A DNA stretch of 59,786 nt from Thermocaproicibacter sp036260805 (GCA_036260805.1 DATALZ010000073.1:1-59786), one strand, 5' to 3'. Positions 15,860 through 24,555 are shown, counted from the stretch's first letter. Translations and numbers: made by a program. The notes: generated from the sequence alone by a model not told the origin.

Positions 15860-17959
15860 ATGATGCTGCAACAGATCGTAAAAAGGAACCGCAGTAAAGT
15901 GCCGTTCCAACGTGAAAAAATAGTATGGGCTATCTTTAAAGCCGCAACGGCCGTGGGCGGGAATGATTTCTCCACTTCCGAACAGCTTACCGACAAAGTG
16001 ATTGGGGCCGCTGAGGAGAAATATCCCGACGGCGTCGCTGACGTAGAAGGAATTCAGGATATTGTAGAAAAAGTCCTGATTGAGGACGGCCATGCAAGAA
16101 CTGCCAAGGCATTCATCCTTTACCGTGAAAAAAGGCGCTCCGCGCGCGAGGCAAACGCCCTCATCGGAGCGACGATCAATATGTTCGGCGAATACCTCAA
16201 CGACCGCGACTGGAAAATCAACGAGAACGCGAATACCCAGAAATCCATCAACGGCCTGAACAACTATGTCCGCGAAGCGTTCACAAAGAATTACTGGCTG
16301 CATGAAATCTACCCGGAAGATATCCGCGAAGCGCATCTTTCCGGCGATATCCATATCCACGACCTCGGCTTTTTCGGCCCCTACTGCGCCGGCTGGGATC
16401 TGCGCCAGATTCTTTCGGGCGGGTTCGGCGGCGTGCCGGGCAAAGTGGAATCCAGGCCGCCGAAACATCTGCGCACTTTTCTGGGCCAGATTGTCAACTC
16501 CACATTCACCACACAGGGTGAGACCGCCGGCGCTCAGGCATGGTCGTCGTTCGACACCTACTGCGCCCCGTTCGTCCGCTACGACGGACTGGACTACAAG
16601 GCGGTGCGGCAGGCACTGCAGGAGTTCATCTTCAATCTGAATGTTCCGACCCGCGTCGGCTTTCAGTGCCCGTTCTCCAACCTGACGTTCGACATTAAAG
16701 CTCCGCGCACACTGCGTGATGAAAACGTCATTGTCGGCGGAGAAATCAAACCGGAGAAATACGGCGATTTTCAGAAGGAAATGGATCTCATCAACATGGC
16801 TTTCTGCGACGTAATGATGGAAGGCGACAGTAAGGGGCGCGTATTCACGTTCCCCATTCCCACTATCAATGTGACAAAGGATTTTGAGTGGGACAGCCCG
16901 GTCATTAACAAGTTCATGGAAATCACCTGCAAATACGGAATCCCCTATTTTTCAAACTACATTAACTCCGATCTCTCGCCGGAGGACGCGCTTTCCATGT
17001 GCTGCCGCCTGCGTCTGGACACCAAGGAGCTCCGCAAGCGCGGCGGCGGCCTGTTCGGTTCCAATCCGCTGACCGGTTCCATCGGCGTGGTAACAATCAA
17101 TCTGCCCCGCATCGCCTACCTCTCCAAGACGGCTTCCGAGTTCCGCCTGCGTCTGTGGCAGGTAATGAACATCGCCAAGAACAGTCTGGAAATCAAGCGC
17201 AAAGTCATTGAGGAGCAGACAGACCGTGGGTTGTACCCCTACGCCGCCAACTATCTGCGCGACGTAAAGGCGAAAACCGGCTCCTACTGGTTTAACCACT
17301 TCAACACAATCGGGCTTCTCGGCATGAACGAAGCGTGCATGAACCTCTTCGGCGCCGAGCATGACCTCACCACTCCGGAAGGCCAGCAGTTTGCGACCGA
17401 TACGCTCAACTATATGCGCGAGGAGATCGTCAAGATTCAGGAGGAAACCGGCCACTATTATAATCTGGAGGCAACCCCGGCCGAAGGCGCAAGCTACAGT
17501 CTTGCAAGGCTGGACAAATCCCGCTACCCGGATATCATCACCGCGGGTGAAAAAGAGCCGTATTACACGAACTCGACCCAGCTCCCGGTTGGATATACCG
17601 ACGATATTTTTGAAACGCTCGACCTTCAGGACGAACTGCAGTCCCTTTATACGGGCGGAACCGTGCTGCACTTCTACCTTGGTGAGGAAATCAGGGATAC
17701 TGAGGCCGCAAAGCGACTGATCCGCAAAATATTCACGAATTACAAGTTGCCGTACATTTCGCTGACCCCAACGTTCTCGGTCTGCAGCGACCACGGCTAC
17801 ATTGCGGGCGAGCATTTCAACTGCCCTGTCTGCGGCAAACCGGCGGAAGTCTGGAGCCGCGTGGTCGGCTACCTGCGCCCCGTCAGCAACTTTAACAAAG
17901 GCAAGCAGGAAGAATACCGCCTGCGCAAGAAATACGTGGTAAAAGAGGACGCGGTATGA
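15860..17959 (+). CDS. nrdD: Anaerobic ribonucleoside-triphosphate reductase
   Basis: 699 residues, full length. An N-terminal ATP-cone (about 4-95) is the allosteric activity site. The core has DALSMCCRLRLD with the thiyl-radical cysteine region, GGLFGSNPLTGSIGVVTINL, and near the C terminus a zinc site (CSDHG...CPVCG) and the glycyl-radical motif RVVGYLRP with Gly670. The enzyme reduces NTPs to dNTPs without oxygen, after activation by NrdG. AAGGGG stands 8 nt before ATG 15860. It overlaps nrdG by 4 nt. Confidence 0.96.
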   Translation: MMLQQIVKRNRSKVPFQREKIVWAIFKAATAVGGNDFSTSEQLTDKVIGAAEEKYPDGVADVEGIQDIVEKVLIEDGHARTAKAFILYREKRRSAREANALIGATINMFGEYLNDRDWKINENANTQKSINGLNNYVREAFTKNYWLHEIYPEDIREAHLSGDIHIHDLGFFGPYCAGWDLRQILSGGFGGVPGKVESRPPKHLRTFLGQIVNSTFTTQGETAGAQAWSSFDTYCAPFVRYDGLDYKAVRQALQEFIFNLNVPTRVGFQCPFSNLTFDIKAPRTLRDENVIVGGEIKPEKYGDFQKEMDLINMAFCDVMMEGDSKGRVFTFPIPTINVTKDFEWDSPVINKFMEITCKYGIPYFSNYINSDLSPEDALSMCCRLRLDTKELRKRGGGLFGSNPLTGSIGVVTINLPRIAYLSKTASEFRLRLWQVMNIAKNSLEIKRKVIEEQTDRGLYPYAANYLRDVKAKTGSYWFNHFNTIGLLGMNEACMNLFGAEHDLTTPEGQQFATDTLNYMREEIVKIQEETGHYYNLEATPAEGASYSLARLDKSRYPDIITAGEKEPYYTNSTQLPVGYTDDIFETLDLQDELQSLYTGGTVLHFYLGEEIRDTEAAKRLIRKIFTNYKLPYISLTPTFSVCSDHGYIAGEHFNCPVCGKPAEVWSRVVGYLRPVSNFNKGKQEEYRLRKKYVVKEDAV

Positions 17960-18645
17960 TCTTCGCCGGTATCCAGAAAAGTTCGCTCGTCGATTACCCC
18001 GGTCTGATCTCCTGCGTGCTGTTCGTGCCCGGCTGTAACTTCAACTGCTTTTACTGCCACAACCGCGCTCTGTTCGACGGCCCCCACGAGCTTCTGGATG
18101 CAAACGGCATCTGGAACTTCCTGCAAAAGCGAACCGGTCTGCTGGACGCGGTTGTTGTCACCGGCGGCGAACCGACCCTGCAAAGCGGCCTGATTGAAAC
18201 CCTGCTGAAACTGAAATCAATGGGTTACCGGGTAAAGCTGGACACAAACGGCTCCCACCCGGAAGCCGTTGCAGAAGTATTAAAGCAGAACGCCGCCGAC
18301 TATTTCGCCGTCGATTACAAAGCGCCCGCCGCCCGATACGCTGAATTCTGCGGTGAAGCGGCCGCCCCGGCGAACGTAAAGGAAACAATCGGCCTGCTGC
18401 TGAAAAGCGGGATTGCGTTTGAAGTGCGCACCACGGTCATTCCCCAGCTGACGCAAACCGACCTCATGGCTATGGCAAAAGAACTGCCGAAAGTCCCGCG
18501 CTGGTCGCTGAACCGGTACCGTGTGCCGGAAAAATACCGTCCCTGCGACGAAGCACGCATCCAAGCCACGCCCTACACGCAAGGGCAGATTGACGCGTTT
18601 GCAAAAGAAATGACGTCTCCCCAGCCAAATATGGTGATTCATTAA
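17956..18645 (+). CDS. nrdG: Anaerobic ribonucleotide reductase activating protein (radical SAM)
   Basis: 229 residues. GCNFNCFYCHN holds the radical-SAM CxxxCxxC (Cys27, Cys31, Cys34) that binds the [4Fe-4S] cluster. TGGEPTLQ is the SAM-binding GGE motif. It abstracts the hydrogen that creates the glycyl radical on NrdD. The ATGA overlap with nrdD and the shared promoter mean equal expression. Length and the DYPG motif (SSLVDYPG) fit the longer clostridial NrdG form. Confidence 0.94.
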   Translation: MIFAGIQKSSLVDYPGLISCVLFVPGCNFNCFYCHNRALFDGPHELLDANGIWNFLQKRTGLLDAVVVTGGEPTLQSGLIETLLKLKSMGYRVKLDTNGSHPEAVAEVLKQNAADYFAVDYKAPAARYAEFCGEAAAPANVKETIGLLLKSGIAFEVRTTVIPQLTQTDLMAMAKELPKVPRWSLNRYRVPEKYRPCDEARIQATPYTQGQIDAFAKEMTSPQPNMVIH

Positions 18646-18653
18646 AAAATTTC

Positions 18654-18685
18654 AGCCGACGTCCTAAATGGCGCCGGCTTTTTTA
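18654..18685 (+). terminator. Terminator after nrdG
   Basis: AGCCGACGTC pairs imperfectly with GGCGCCGGCT, closing at 18679, followed by a T-run. It overlaps the last codons of the convergent gene that ends at 18683. Confidence 0.75.
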
Positions 18686-19126
18686 TATCAATTTCTCCAC
18701 AAAAAACACGAGTGACTTTTCAGGGTCGAAGATGATGTACAGCGTATCGTCGTATTTGGATATTGTCTTCCACAAATAATGATGTGAGAAATTGGGGTAC
18801 TGCGCTTTCGCCGCTTCCGTCTCAATTATGATTTGCGTAACTTTGTCTTCAACATCACTGCTTTTCTGATTGGAGGCACCTTTTAAAAAAGGAGTGTTCG
18901 CATCATTCAACTGAAAAACAGTATAGCGGTATCCGTCGCCCTGAAAACCCTGTTCGGATTGGGAGTAATATACCTCTTTCATGTTTCCCGGCAAACTGAG
19001 GCCCCAATTCGCCTCTAACGCAGCTTCATGCATATTCAAGCGGCTTACAGCAAAGCAGAGCCCAAAGAATACCAAAACGGCAGCGGCAACGATGATGAGA
19101 GGTTTTACCCATTTTTTCCTGCCCAT
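18683..19126 (-). CDS. Hypothetical membrane-anchored protein
   Basis: 147 residues, not recognised. A basic start (MGRKKWVKP) precedes one membrane segment (IIVAAAVLVFFGLCFAV). The rest is hydrophilic and predicted outside: ANWGLSLPGNMKEVYYSQSEQ, a YTVFQLND strand, a helical EDKVTQIIIETEAAK and TLYIIFDPEKSLVFFVEKLI. It resembles small exported proteins with no enzymatic motif. It stands alone between nrdG (convergent) and dcd. Confidence 0.65.
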   Translation of the reverse strand: MGRKKWVKPLIIVAAAVLVFFGLCFAVSRLNMHEAALEANWGLSLPGNMKEVYYSQSEQGFQGDGYRYTVFQLNDANTPFLKGASNQKSSDVEDKVTQIIIETEAAKAQYPNFSHHYLWKTISKYDDTLYIIFDPEKSLVFFVEKLI

Positions 19127-19221
19127 GTTACGGCGCTCCCTTCGGTTGGCTTCGCCTGATTTACATTTTACATAATTATATTAAATTACAAATGGGAAAA
19201 TTGTCAAGATAATTCCAAATC

Positions 19222-19263
19222 GAAAAACCGGCGCCTGCCGCCCTTCGGGAAGCAGGTGCCGGT
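19222..19263 (-). terminator. Terminator after dcd
   Basis: ACCGGCGCCTGC (from 19227) pairs with GCAGGTGCCGGT (to 19263) around an inner CCCTTCGGGA hairpin. On the minus strand a TTTTT run follows. Confidence 0.8.
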
Positions 19264-19267
19264 CTCT

Positions 19268-19792
19268 TTATTTCTTCTCGAAATCCCGGTAAAGCAGGCT
19301 GGGCTGAATCCCTTCGTTGTTCTGGTACTTCCCGCTGTCGTATCGGTCATAATCCCCTTCAATGGTATGGTAGTAAATCTGGCAGATTTCCACACCCGGG
19401 TAGATGATTACGGGCTGTGTGCAGAACATTTCCAGCGTCCAGTACCCGGCGAACCCAACGTCGCCGAATCCCGCGGTAATGTGGATAAACAGCCCCAAGC
19501 GTCCTACGGAAGACCTGCCTTCCAGCATAGGCACAAAATGTTCTGTTTTGGTGTACTCGGCCGTACGGCCAAGGTACAGCCGGCCCGGCTCCAGCTTTAG
19601 TCCGTTCTCCGGTATTATGATTTTCCTCACCGGATTCGGCTTCTTCATGTCCAGCACATCGCCGGTGTATACCAGCAGCTCGTTGTGCAGCGTAAGGTTA
19701 TAGCTGTTTGGGTTTACCCTGCTCTTTTCAAACGGTTCAATCACAATATCGCCGCCAAGGCGGCGAAGAATCTCTTTGCCGGATAAAATCAC
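19268..19792 (-). CDS. dcd: dCTP deaminase (possibly bifunctional)
   Basis: 174 residues from GTG 19792 with GGGAGTG upstream. Motifs: MILSGKEILRRL, NPNSYNLTL, the substrate loop EGRSSVGRLGLFIHITAG, the catalytic Glu in GFAGYWTLEMFC, and a C-terminal lid KYQNNEGIQPS. The family deaminates dCTP to dUTP; close Gram-positive relatives go directly to dUMP. It would feed thymidylate synthesis with the deoxynucleotides made by NrdD. Single-gene unit with its own terminator. Confidence 0.9.
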   Translation of the reverse strand: MILSGKEILRRLGGDIVIEPFEKSRVNPNSYNLTLHNELLVYTGDVLDMKKPNPVRKIIIPENGLKLEPGRLYLGRTAEYTKTEHFVPMLEGRSSVGRLGLFIHITAGFGDVGFAGYWTLEMFCTQPVIIYPGVEICQIYYHTIEGDYDRYDSGKYQNNEGIQPSLLYRDFEKK

Positions 19793-19888
19793 TGCTAATC
19801 ACTCCCTAATCACAAAAAATACGGCAAATGCGCTGCAGAGCGCACTCGCCGTACCAACGTTCTTATGAACAACTTAAGCCGTTAAGGC

Positions 19889-20167
19889 TCAGCCTTCTTC
19901 CTTCATCTTTGCAAAGCATTCGCTGCAATATACCGGGCGGCCTTCAGTCGGCTGGAACGGAACTTTGCAGGGTGCACCGCAGGAAGCGCAAACAGCGTCG
20001 TACATTTCGCGCTGGGGCTTCTGATTCATTCTGCGAGCTTTGCGGCAATCCGGGCACCTTTTCGGTTCATTGGTAAAACCCTTCGCGGCATAGAATTCCT
20101 GCTCACCGGCAGTCCAGATAAACTCCTTCCCGCATTCCTGGCAGACTAAAGTTTTGTCTTCGAACAT
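19889..20167 (-). CDS. Zinc-ribbon protein with two CxxC pairs of knuckles
   Basis: 92 residues from ATG 20167; a longer open frame upstream only reads through the adjoining tRNA-like sequence. The N-terminal part is a probable zinc-binding domain, LVCQECGKEFIWTAGEQEF...KRCPDCRKARR, found in many Firmicutes with unknown role. A second pair follows, AVCASCGAPC and VYCSECFAKM. Four CxxC pairs could bind two zinc ions. A role in RNA or ribosome contact is possible but not shown. Confidence 0.8.
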   Translation of the reverse strand: MFEDKTLVCQECGKEFIWTAGEQEFYAAKGFTNEPKRCPDCRKARRMNQKPQREMYDAVCASCGAPCKVPFQPTEGRPVYCSECFAKMKEEG

Positions 20168-20197
20168 AATTTTTACCTCACTCTGTGTGAAATTTTT

Positions 20198-20268
20198 TGC
20201 CCTGGGACGGAGTTGAACCGACAACCTTTGGAATTTACCAAATGCTCTTGCGTTAAGCTACTGGGGCA
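20198..20268 (-). other. Degenerate tRNA-like sequence (possible tRNA pseudogene)
   Basis: Read on the minus strand the sequence has tRNA order and spacing: a 5' acceptor strand GCCCCAG, TA at positions 8-9, a D stem GCTT/GAGC, an anticodon arm TTTGG/CCAAA, a T arm GTCGG-TTCAACT-CCGTC, a 3' strand CCAGGGC and discriminator A. Deviations are two acceptor mismatches, a D loop AACGCAA without GG, a 6-nt anticodon loop and one T-stem mismatch. It ends about 30 nt before the zinc-ribbon start codon, so it could be transcribed with it. Confidence 0.5.
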
Positions 20269-20500
20269 TAAATCAGAATTTAATATGTGCATAGCTTATA
20301 ATAAAATTTCGTTCTTGTCAAGCTTTATTTTGGATTATTTGAAAAATGTTTTAATTTTTTCCCAATTTTTTTACGAAAAGTCCTATTTTTCCATTAATTA
20401 TAACGAATTTTGCTGCAGCAATTCCATTTCATAATCTTTAATATTGACCCGATCTATTAATTTAATAAGGTAAAGCTGCAAAGACTTTTCCCCCATTCGG
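20269..20500. other. AT-rich intergenic stretch
   Basis: No gene or structured element recognised. The stretch is strongly AT-rich and separates the tRNA-like element from the promoter of the ABC transporter. Confidence 0.6.
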
Positions 20501-20529
20501 TTGACATTTTATTCCTTGAAGATTATAAT
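20501..20529 (+). promoter_or_regulatory. Consensus promoter of the amino-acid ABC transporter
   Basis: TTGACA (20501-20506), 17 nt, TATAAT (20524-20529): a perfect sigma-A promoter, implying strong expression unless controlled downstream. Confidence 0.88.
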
Positions 20530-20540
20530 GCGGTAATTAG

Positions 20541-20584
20541 GTATAGGCCTGTGCTTTTCGGGTTTTTACCCGGCACCGGCATAC
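20541..20584 (+). promoter_or_regulatory. Long hairpin at the start of the transporter mRNA leader
   Basis: Nested pairs GTAT/ATAC, GCC/GGC, GTGC/GCAC and CGGG/CCCG close a 44-nt hairpin beginning about 5 nt after the predicted transcription start and ending about 50 nt before the start codon. It matches no riboswitch class that I recognise. Confidence 0.5.
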
Positions 20585-20636
20585 ACAGACTTTCCAAAAA
20601 AGATAAAAGAAATTGAGACGAAAGAGAAACGGGTAC

Positions 20637-22289
20637 ATGAAGAAGAAAATTCTGAACGCTGCGGTTTTATTCTTAACCGTGGTGCTGCTGATCGGAACGC
20701 TGGCGGGCTGTTCCGGGAACGACAGCAACAAAAAAGTACTGCGGGTCGGCATGGAATGCAGCTATGCCCCCTACAACTGGTCGCAGGCGACAAGCGCCAA
20801 CGGCGCCATTAAAATCAGCAACAGCAACGAATATGCCAATGGCTACGACGTTATGATGGCGAAAAAGATTGCCGATGCCATCGGCTACAAGGTTGAAATT
20901 GTCAAAACAAAATGGGACGGCCTCGCGCCGGGCGTCGCATCCGGAAAACTGGATGCCGTCATCGCGGGCATGAGCGCCACGGCTGACCGGAAAAAGACCG
21001 TCGACTTTACCAGCAACTACTACAAAGCGACGATTTTTGCTCTGGTCAAAAAGGGCAGCAAATATGAAAACGCGAAAAGCGTCGCCGATTTGAAGGGCTC
21101 CGTCTGCACCTCGCAGCAAAGCACCATCTGGTACGACCTGCTGCAGCAGATTCCGGGCGCAAAAATCCAGCCAGCTCTGGCGGACGTTACGTCCATGATC
21201 GTATCCCTCGAGTCCGGCAAATGCGAAGCTCTGCTCTGTGACAAGCCGACCGCCCTTGCCGCGGTTTATGCCAATAAGGATCTCGAGAAAATCGACCTCG
21301 GCAGCGACAAGGGGCTGAAAGTCCCGGAAGAGCAGATCAACATCGGCATTGCCGTAAAAAAAGGCAACTACGAACTGGAAGACGCCATCAATAAGGCTCT
21401 TGCAAACATCAGCGAAGACGACCGCGCCAACATTATGGATACAGCGATTAAGGATCAGCCGCTCTCCAACGGAACGATTCCGCAGAACAACGACGGCTTC
21501 CTCTACTGGGTCGGCACTCTCCTGAATCAATACGGGGTACTGTTCCTGCAGGGCGCTCTGGTCACGCTTCTTCTCGCGCTTGTCGGTACCTTAATCGGAT
21601 GCATCATCGGCCTGCTCGTCGGTGTGCTCCGCACCATACCGAAACCGAAAAAGAACGCCAACTTTCTCTTGAAAGCGCTCTACGCGCTTCTCCAGTTCAT
21701 TCTGGCAGCATACATAGAAATTTTCCGCGGCACGCCTATGATGGTTCAGGCGATGGTTCTTTATTACGGCTCCATGTCTGTGTTCCACATCGACATGAGC
21801 GCAATGTTCGCCGGATTCTTCGTCGTGTCCATCAACACCGGCGCTTATATGGCCGAATCTGTCCGCGGCGGCATCCAATCCATCGACGCCGGGCAGACCG
21901 AAGCAGCAGAAGCCCTTGGCATGACGCACTGGCAGACCATGGCGAGCGTTGTCATGCCACAGACGGTGCGCAATATTCTGCCGCAGATCGGCAACAACCT
22001 CATTATCAACATCAAGGATACATCCGTGCTGAACGTTATCAGCGTTACGGAGCTGTATTACGAAGCAAACAGCGCCGCAGGCGTTTACTACCGGTATTTC
22101 GAAGCCTTCTTTGTCATCTGCGTCATTTACTTCATTATGACGTTTACCTGCTCAAGACTGCTGGTATGGCTGGAGCATAAGCTCGACGGCACCAGCTACT
22201 ACAAACTCGTCGATTTTGACGCGATGGCCGACCCGACCGGGATCAGCCCGGCCAATACCAAAGGAGGCATCCACAAATGGGGCAAATAA
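20637..22289 (+). CDS. Amino-acid ABC transporter: substrate-binding protein fused to permease
   Basis: 550 residues from ATG 20637; a TTG 24 nt upstream is possible. The lipoprotein signal ends LAGCSGN. Residues about 35-270 are a type-3 periplasmic-binding domain (LRVGMECSYAPYNW, GYDVMMAKKIADAIG, LDAVIAGMSATADRKK). Residues about 285-530 are the HisM/GlnP permease with five or so membrane helices and the EAA-type loop EAAEALGMTHWQTMASVVMPQ. So one chain carries receptor and channel, anchored at both ends. The next gene supplies the ATPase and overlaps by 13 nt. A polar or basic amino acid is the likely substrate. Confidence 0.92.
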   Translation: MKKKILNAAVLFLTVVLLIGTLAGCSGNDSNKKVLRVGMECSYAPYNWSQATSANGAIKISNSNEYANGYDVMMAKKIADAIGYKVEIVKTKWDGLAPGVASGKLDAVIAGMSATADRKKTVDFTSNYYKATIFALVKKGSKYENAKSVADLKGSVCTSQQSTIWYDLLQQIPGAKIQPALADVTSMIVSLESGKCEALLCDKPTALAAVYANKDLEKIDLGSDKGLKVPEEQINIGIAVKKGNYELEDAINKALANISEDDRANIMDTAIKDQPLSNGTIPQNNDGFLYWVGTLLNQYGVLFLQGALVTLLLALVGTLIGCIIGLLVGVLRTIPKPKKNANFLLKALYALLQFILAAYIEIFRGTPMMVQAMVLYYGSMSVFHIDMSAMFAGFFVVSINTGAYMAESVRGGIQSIDAGQTEAAEALGMTHWQTMASVVMPQTVRNILPQIGNNLIINIKDTSVLNVISVTELYYEANSAAGVYYRYFEAFFVICVIYFIMTFTCSRLLVWLEHKLDGTSYYKLVDFDAMADPTGISPANTKGGIHKWGK

Positions 22290-23023
22290 ATGAACCGATC
22301 CTCCAGGTGCGCCACCTGCGCAAACAGTTCGGCGATCACGAGGTTTTAAAGGATATTGATTTCGACACCTATCCCGGCGACGTAGTCTGCATCATTGGTG
22401 CGTCCGGTTCCGGCAAATCCACTCTTTTAAGGTGCATCAATCTTCTTGAAACGCCGACGAACGGAGAAATCCTGTTTCACGGCACCGACGTCATCACAAA
22501 GGTAAAGCCAAGCGCCTACCGTGCAAAAGTGGGCATGGTGTTCCAGTCCTTCAATCTGTTCCACAACATGACCGTTTTGCAGAACTGCATGATCGGCATG
22601 GAAAAGGTTCTGAAGAAAGACAAGGAATATGCCAAGGAAAACGCGCTGAAATTCCTGAAAAAAGTCGGCATGGCGCAGTACATCAACGCAAAACCGGGTC
22701 AGCTTTCCGGCGGCCAGCAGCAGCGTGTGGCAATCGCCCGTGCCCTGGCCATGGAGCCGGAGATTCTGCTTTTCGATGAGCCTACAAGCGCGCTGGACCC
22801 GCAGATGGTCGGCGAAGTTCTTTCCGTTATGCGCGACCTTGCCGGAGAAGGCTTAACCATGATTATCGTGACCCACGAAATGGCCTTTGCCCGCGATGTT
22901 TCCACCCGCGTCGTCTTTATGGATGAAGGTGTTATCGCGGAAGAAGGCACGCCACAGGAAGTCATCGGCAGCCCGAAAAACGAGCGAACCAAAGAGTTTC
23001 TCTCCCGTTTTCTCAACACATAA
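22277..23023 (+). CDS. glnQ: Amino-acid ABC transporter ATP-binding protein (GlnQ type)
   Basis: 248 residues. Walker A GASGSGKST, Q-loop VFQSFNLF, signature LSGGQQQRVAIARAL, Walker B ILLFDEPTSALDP and the H-loop VTHEM are intact. The TSALDPQMVGEVLSVM segment is typical of the polar amino-acid (GlnQ/HisP) subfamily. It pairs with the fused receptor-permease to form a two-gene importer. An intrinsic terminator closes the operon. Confidence 0.92.
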   Translation: MGQINEPILQVRHLRKQFGDHEVLKDIDFDTYPGDVVCIIGASGSGKSTLLRCINLLETPTNGEILFHGTDVITKVKPSAYRAKVGMVFQSFNLFHNMTVLQNCMIGMEKVLKKDKEYAKENALKFLKKVGMAQYINAKPGQLSGGQQQRVAIARALAMEPEILLFDEPTSALDPQMVGEVLSVMRDLAGEGLTMIIVTHEMAFARDVSTRVVFMDEGVIAEEGTPQEVIGSPKNERTKEFLSRFLNT

Positions 23024-23027
23024 AATC

Positions 23028-23054
23028 AGCCGGCGCATAAAAGCGCCGGCTTTT
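23028..23054 (+). terminator. Terminator after glnQ
   Basis: AGCCGGCGC (23028-23036), loop ATAAAA, GCGCCGGCT (23043-23051), then TTT. Confidence 0.85.
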
Positions 23055-23097
23055 AATTTATCTCCCCAAATACGGCAGTCGTACAGGCAAATCTGAA

Positions 23098-23502
23098 TTA
23101 CTGCTTTTGCAGGCATTTGTCGCAGATTCCGTGCAGCAGCACATCGCTGGAATCCACCTGCAGATTCATCCTTGCCGCAACTTTTTCAACCTGCTCTTCA
23201 CTGATGAAATCGCCCGGGATATCCAGCACCGAGCCGCAGCCGGAGCAGACAAAATGCGTATGCGGCTTCACATTGCCGTCATACCGTTCCTGCCCGTCTA
23301 CCGTTCCCACGCTGATAATAGTCCCATCCTCTTTAAACTGCGCCAGGTTTCGGTAAACCGTGCCAAGCGAAAGATCCGGGTAATCCGGTTTCAGAGTCTG
23401 GTAAACCCATTCTGCGGTGGGGTGACATGTAGTGGACCGGACGGCTTTCAGGATTGCTTCGCGCTTTCTGCTGAAATTGCGTTTCTTTTCTGTTACATCC
23501 AT
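23098..23502 (-). CDS. perR: Fur-family peroxide-type regulator (PerR-like)
   Basis: 134 residues behind AGGAGGTGACGGA. Winged helix: LSLGTVYRNLAQFKEDG (45-61). Metal domain: HTHFVCSGCG (81-90) and GICDKC (125-130) give the two CxxC of the structural zinc. The regulatory-site residues His27, His81, His83 and Asp94 can be placed as in PerR, where Asp rather than Glu at the last position favours peroxide sensing. It likely autoregulates through an inverted repeat in its leader. Zur- or Fur-type function is the alternative. Confidence 0.82.
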   Translation of the reverse strand: MDVTEKKRNFSRKREAILKAVRSTTCHPTAEWVYQTLKPDYPDLSLGTVYRNLAQFKEDGTIISVGTVDGQERYDGNVKPHTHFVCSGCGSVLDIPGDFISEEQVEKVAARMNLQVDSSDVLLHGICDKCLQKQ

Positions 23503-23520
23503 TCCGTCACCTCCTAAAAT

Positions 23521-23535
23521 TGATAATGATTATTT
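23521..23535 (-). promoter_or_regulatory. Per/Fur-like box in the perR leader
   Basis: TGATAATGATTATTT is a 7-1-7 inverted repeat with five of seven symmetric positions, close to the Per-box consensus TTATAATnATTATAA. It lies about 20 nt upstream of the start codon, just downstream of the promoter. Confidence 0.6.
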
Positions 23536-23545
23536 TTATTAGTAA

Positions 23546-23574
23546 ATGATAACATATACCATACATTTTGTAAA
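23546..23574 (-). promoter_or_regulatory. Promoter of the perR-like gene
   Basis: On the minus strand TTTACA (23574-23569), 17 nt, TATCAT (23551-23546). Confidence 0.65.
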
Positions 23575-23709
23575 GGTTTTTATTTTCCGAATTTTTCCGT
23601 GTGAGATTTCCAACTGTGAAAATAAAGTGTAATATATGGCAGATACTAATTCGGCAATCTAATTTGCCAAAAATCCACCGGCAGCAATAGGCTGCGGGAA
23701 GGCGGCATC

Positions 23710-24555
23710 ATGAAAAAAGACCTACTCAAACAGTATTTCATCATCACCCTAAGTACCTTTGCAATTGCCGTTGGAATCTATTTTTTCAAATTCCCAAACA
23801 ATTTCACTTTCGGCGGTGTCTCCGGTTTTTCGGTTGTACTGGGAAAAATCACCCGCATCTCCCCGGGAACAGCCAACTTTATCCTGAACGTTGCACTGGT
23901 CGTGCTGGGCTTTGTTTTTCTCGGCCGCAGCTTTGGGGTAAAAACGGTTTATTCCAGCCTTCTGCTTTCTTTTTTTGTGTCTGCTCTGGAAAAGCTGTTT
24001 CCGCTGCGCCATCCTGTTACCAACGAGCCGATGCTCGACCTTGTCTTCGCCGTGATTCTTCCCGCATTCGGCTCCGCCGTGCTGTTTAACGTTGGCGCTT
24101 CGTCGGGCGGGACGGACATTATCGCCATGATATTAAAGCGTCATACAAGCGTGGATATCGGGCGTGCGCTGTTCCTTTCGGATGTGCTGATTACGCTTTC
24201 CGCTTTTCTGGTATTCAGTATCAAGATCGCGCTGTTCTCGTGCCTCGGTCTGATGCTGAAGTCCCTCGTAATCGACACCGTAATTGAGAACATCAACCTC
24301 AGCAAGTATTTCACCGTGGTCTGCTCCGTTCCCGAACCGATCTGTAATTTCATCACCCAGAAGCTAAACCGCAGCGCCACCTTATGTGACGCGACGGGCG
24401 CGTTTTCCCACAATCACAAGTACATTATCCTGACGGTGATGAAGCGTTCCCAAGCGCTGCAGCTACGACGGTTTATCCGCGAAAAAGAGCCGGACGCATT
24501 TATTCTCATCTCCAACACCAGCGAAATCATCGGCAAGGGATTCCACAGCGAATAG
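23710..24555 (+). CDS. YitT-family membrane protein (DUF161 plus DUF2179)
   Basis: 281 residues. Five or six membrane segments occupy about 1-200, starting FIITLSTFAIAVGIYFF, with the family signatures FTFGGVSGFSVVL and NVGASSGGTDIIAMIL. The C-terminal 80 residues are the soluble DUF2179 domain (SATLCDATGAFSHNHKYIILTVM and FILISNTSEIIGKGF). The substrate of YitT proteins is unknown. It is a single gene, divergent from perR, followed by two terminators. Confidence 0.9.
   Translation: MKKDLLKQYFIITLSTFAIAVGIYFFKFPNNFTFGGVSGFSVVLGKITRISPGTANFILNVALVVLGFVFLGRSFGVKTVYSSLLLSFFVSALEKLFPLRHPVTNEPMLDLVFAVILPAFGSAVLFNVGASSGGTDIIAMILKRHTSVDIGRALFLSDVLITLSAFLVFSIKIALFSCLGLMLKSLVIDTVIENINLSKYFTVVCSVPEPICNFITQKLNRSATLCDATGAFSHNHKYIILTVMKRSQALQLRRFIREKEPDAFILISNTSEIIGKGFHSE

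Noticed and set aside
20168..20224. N-terminal extension of the zinc-ribbon protein by 19 residues
   Set aside because: It would translate part of the tRNA-like element. ATG 20167 starts right before the domain, and homologues begin there.
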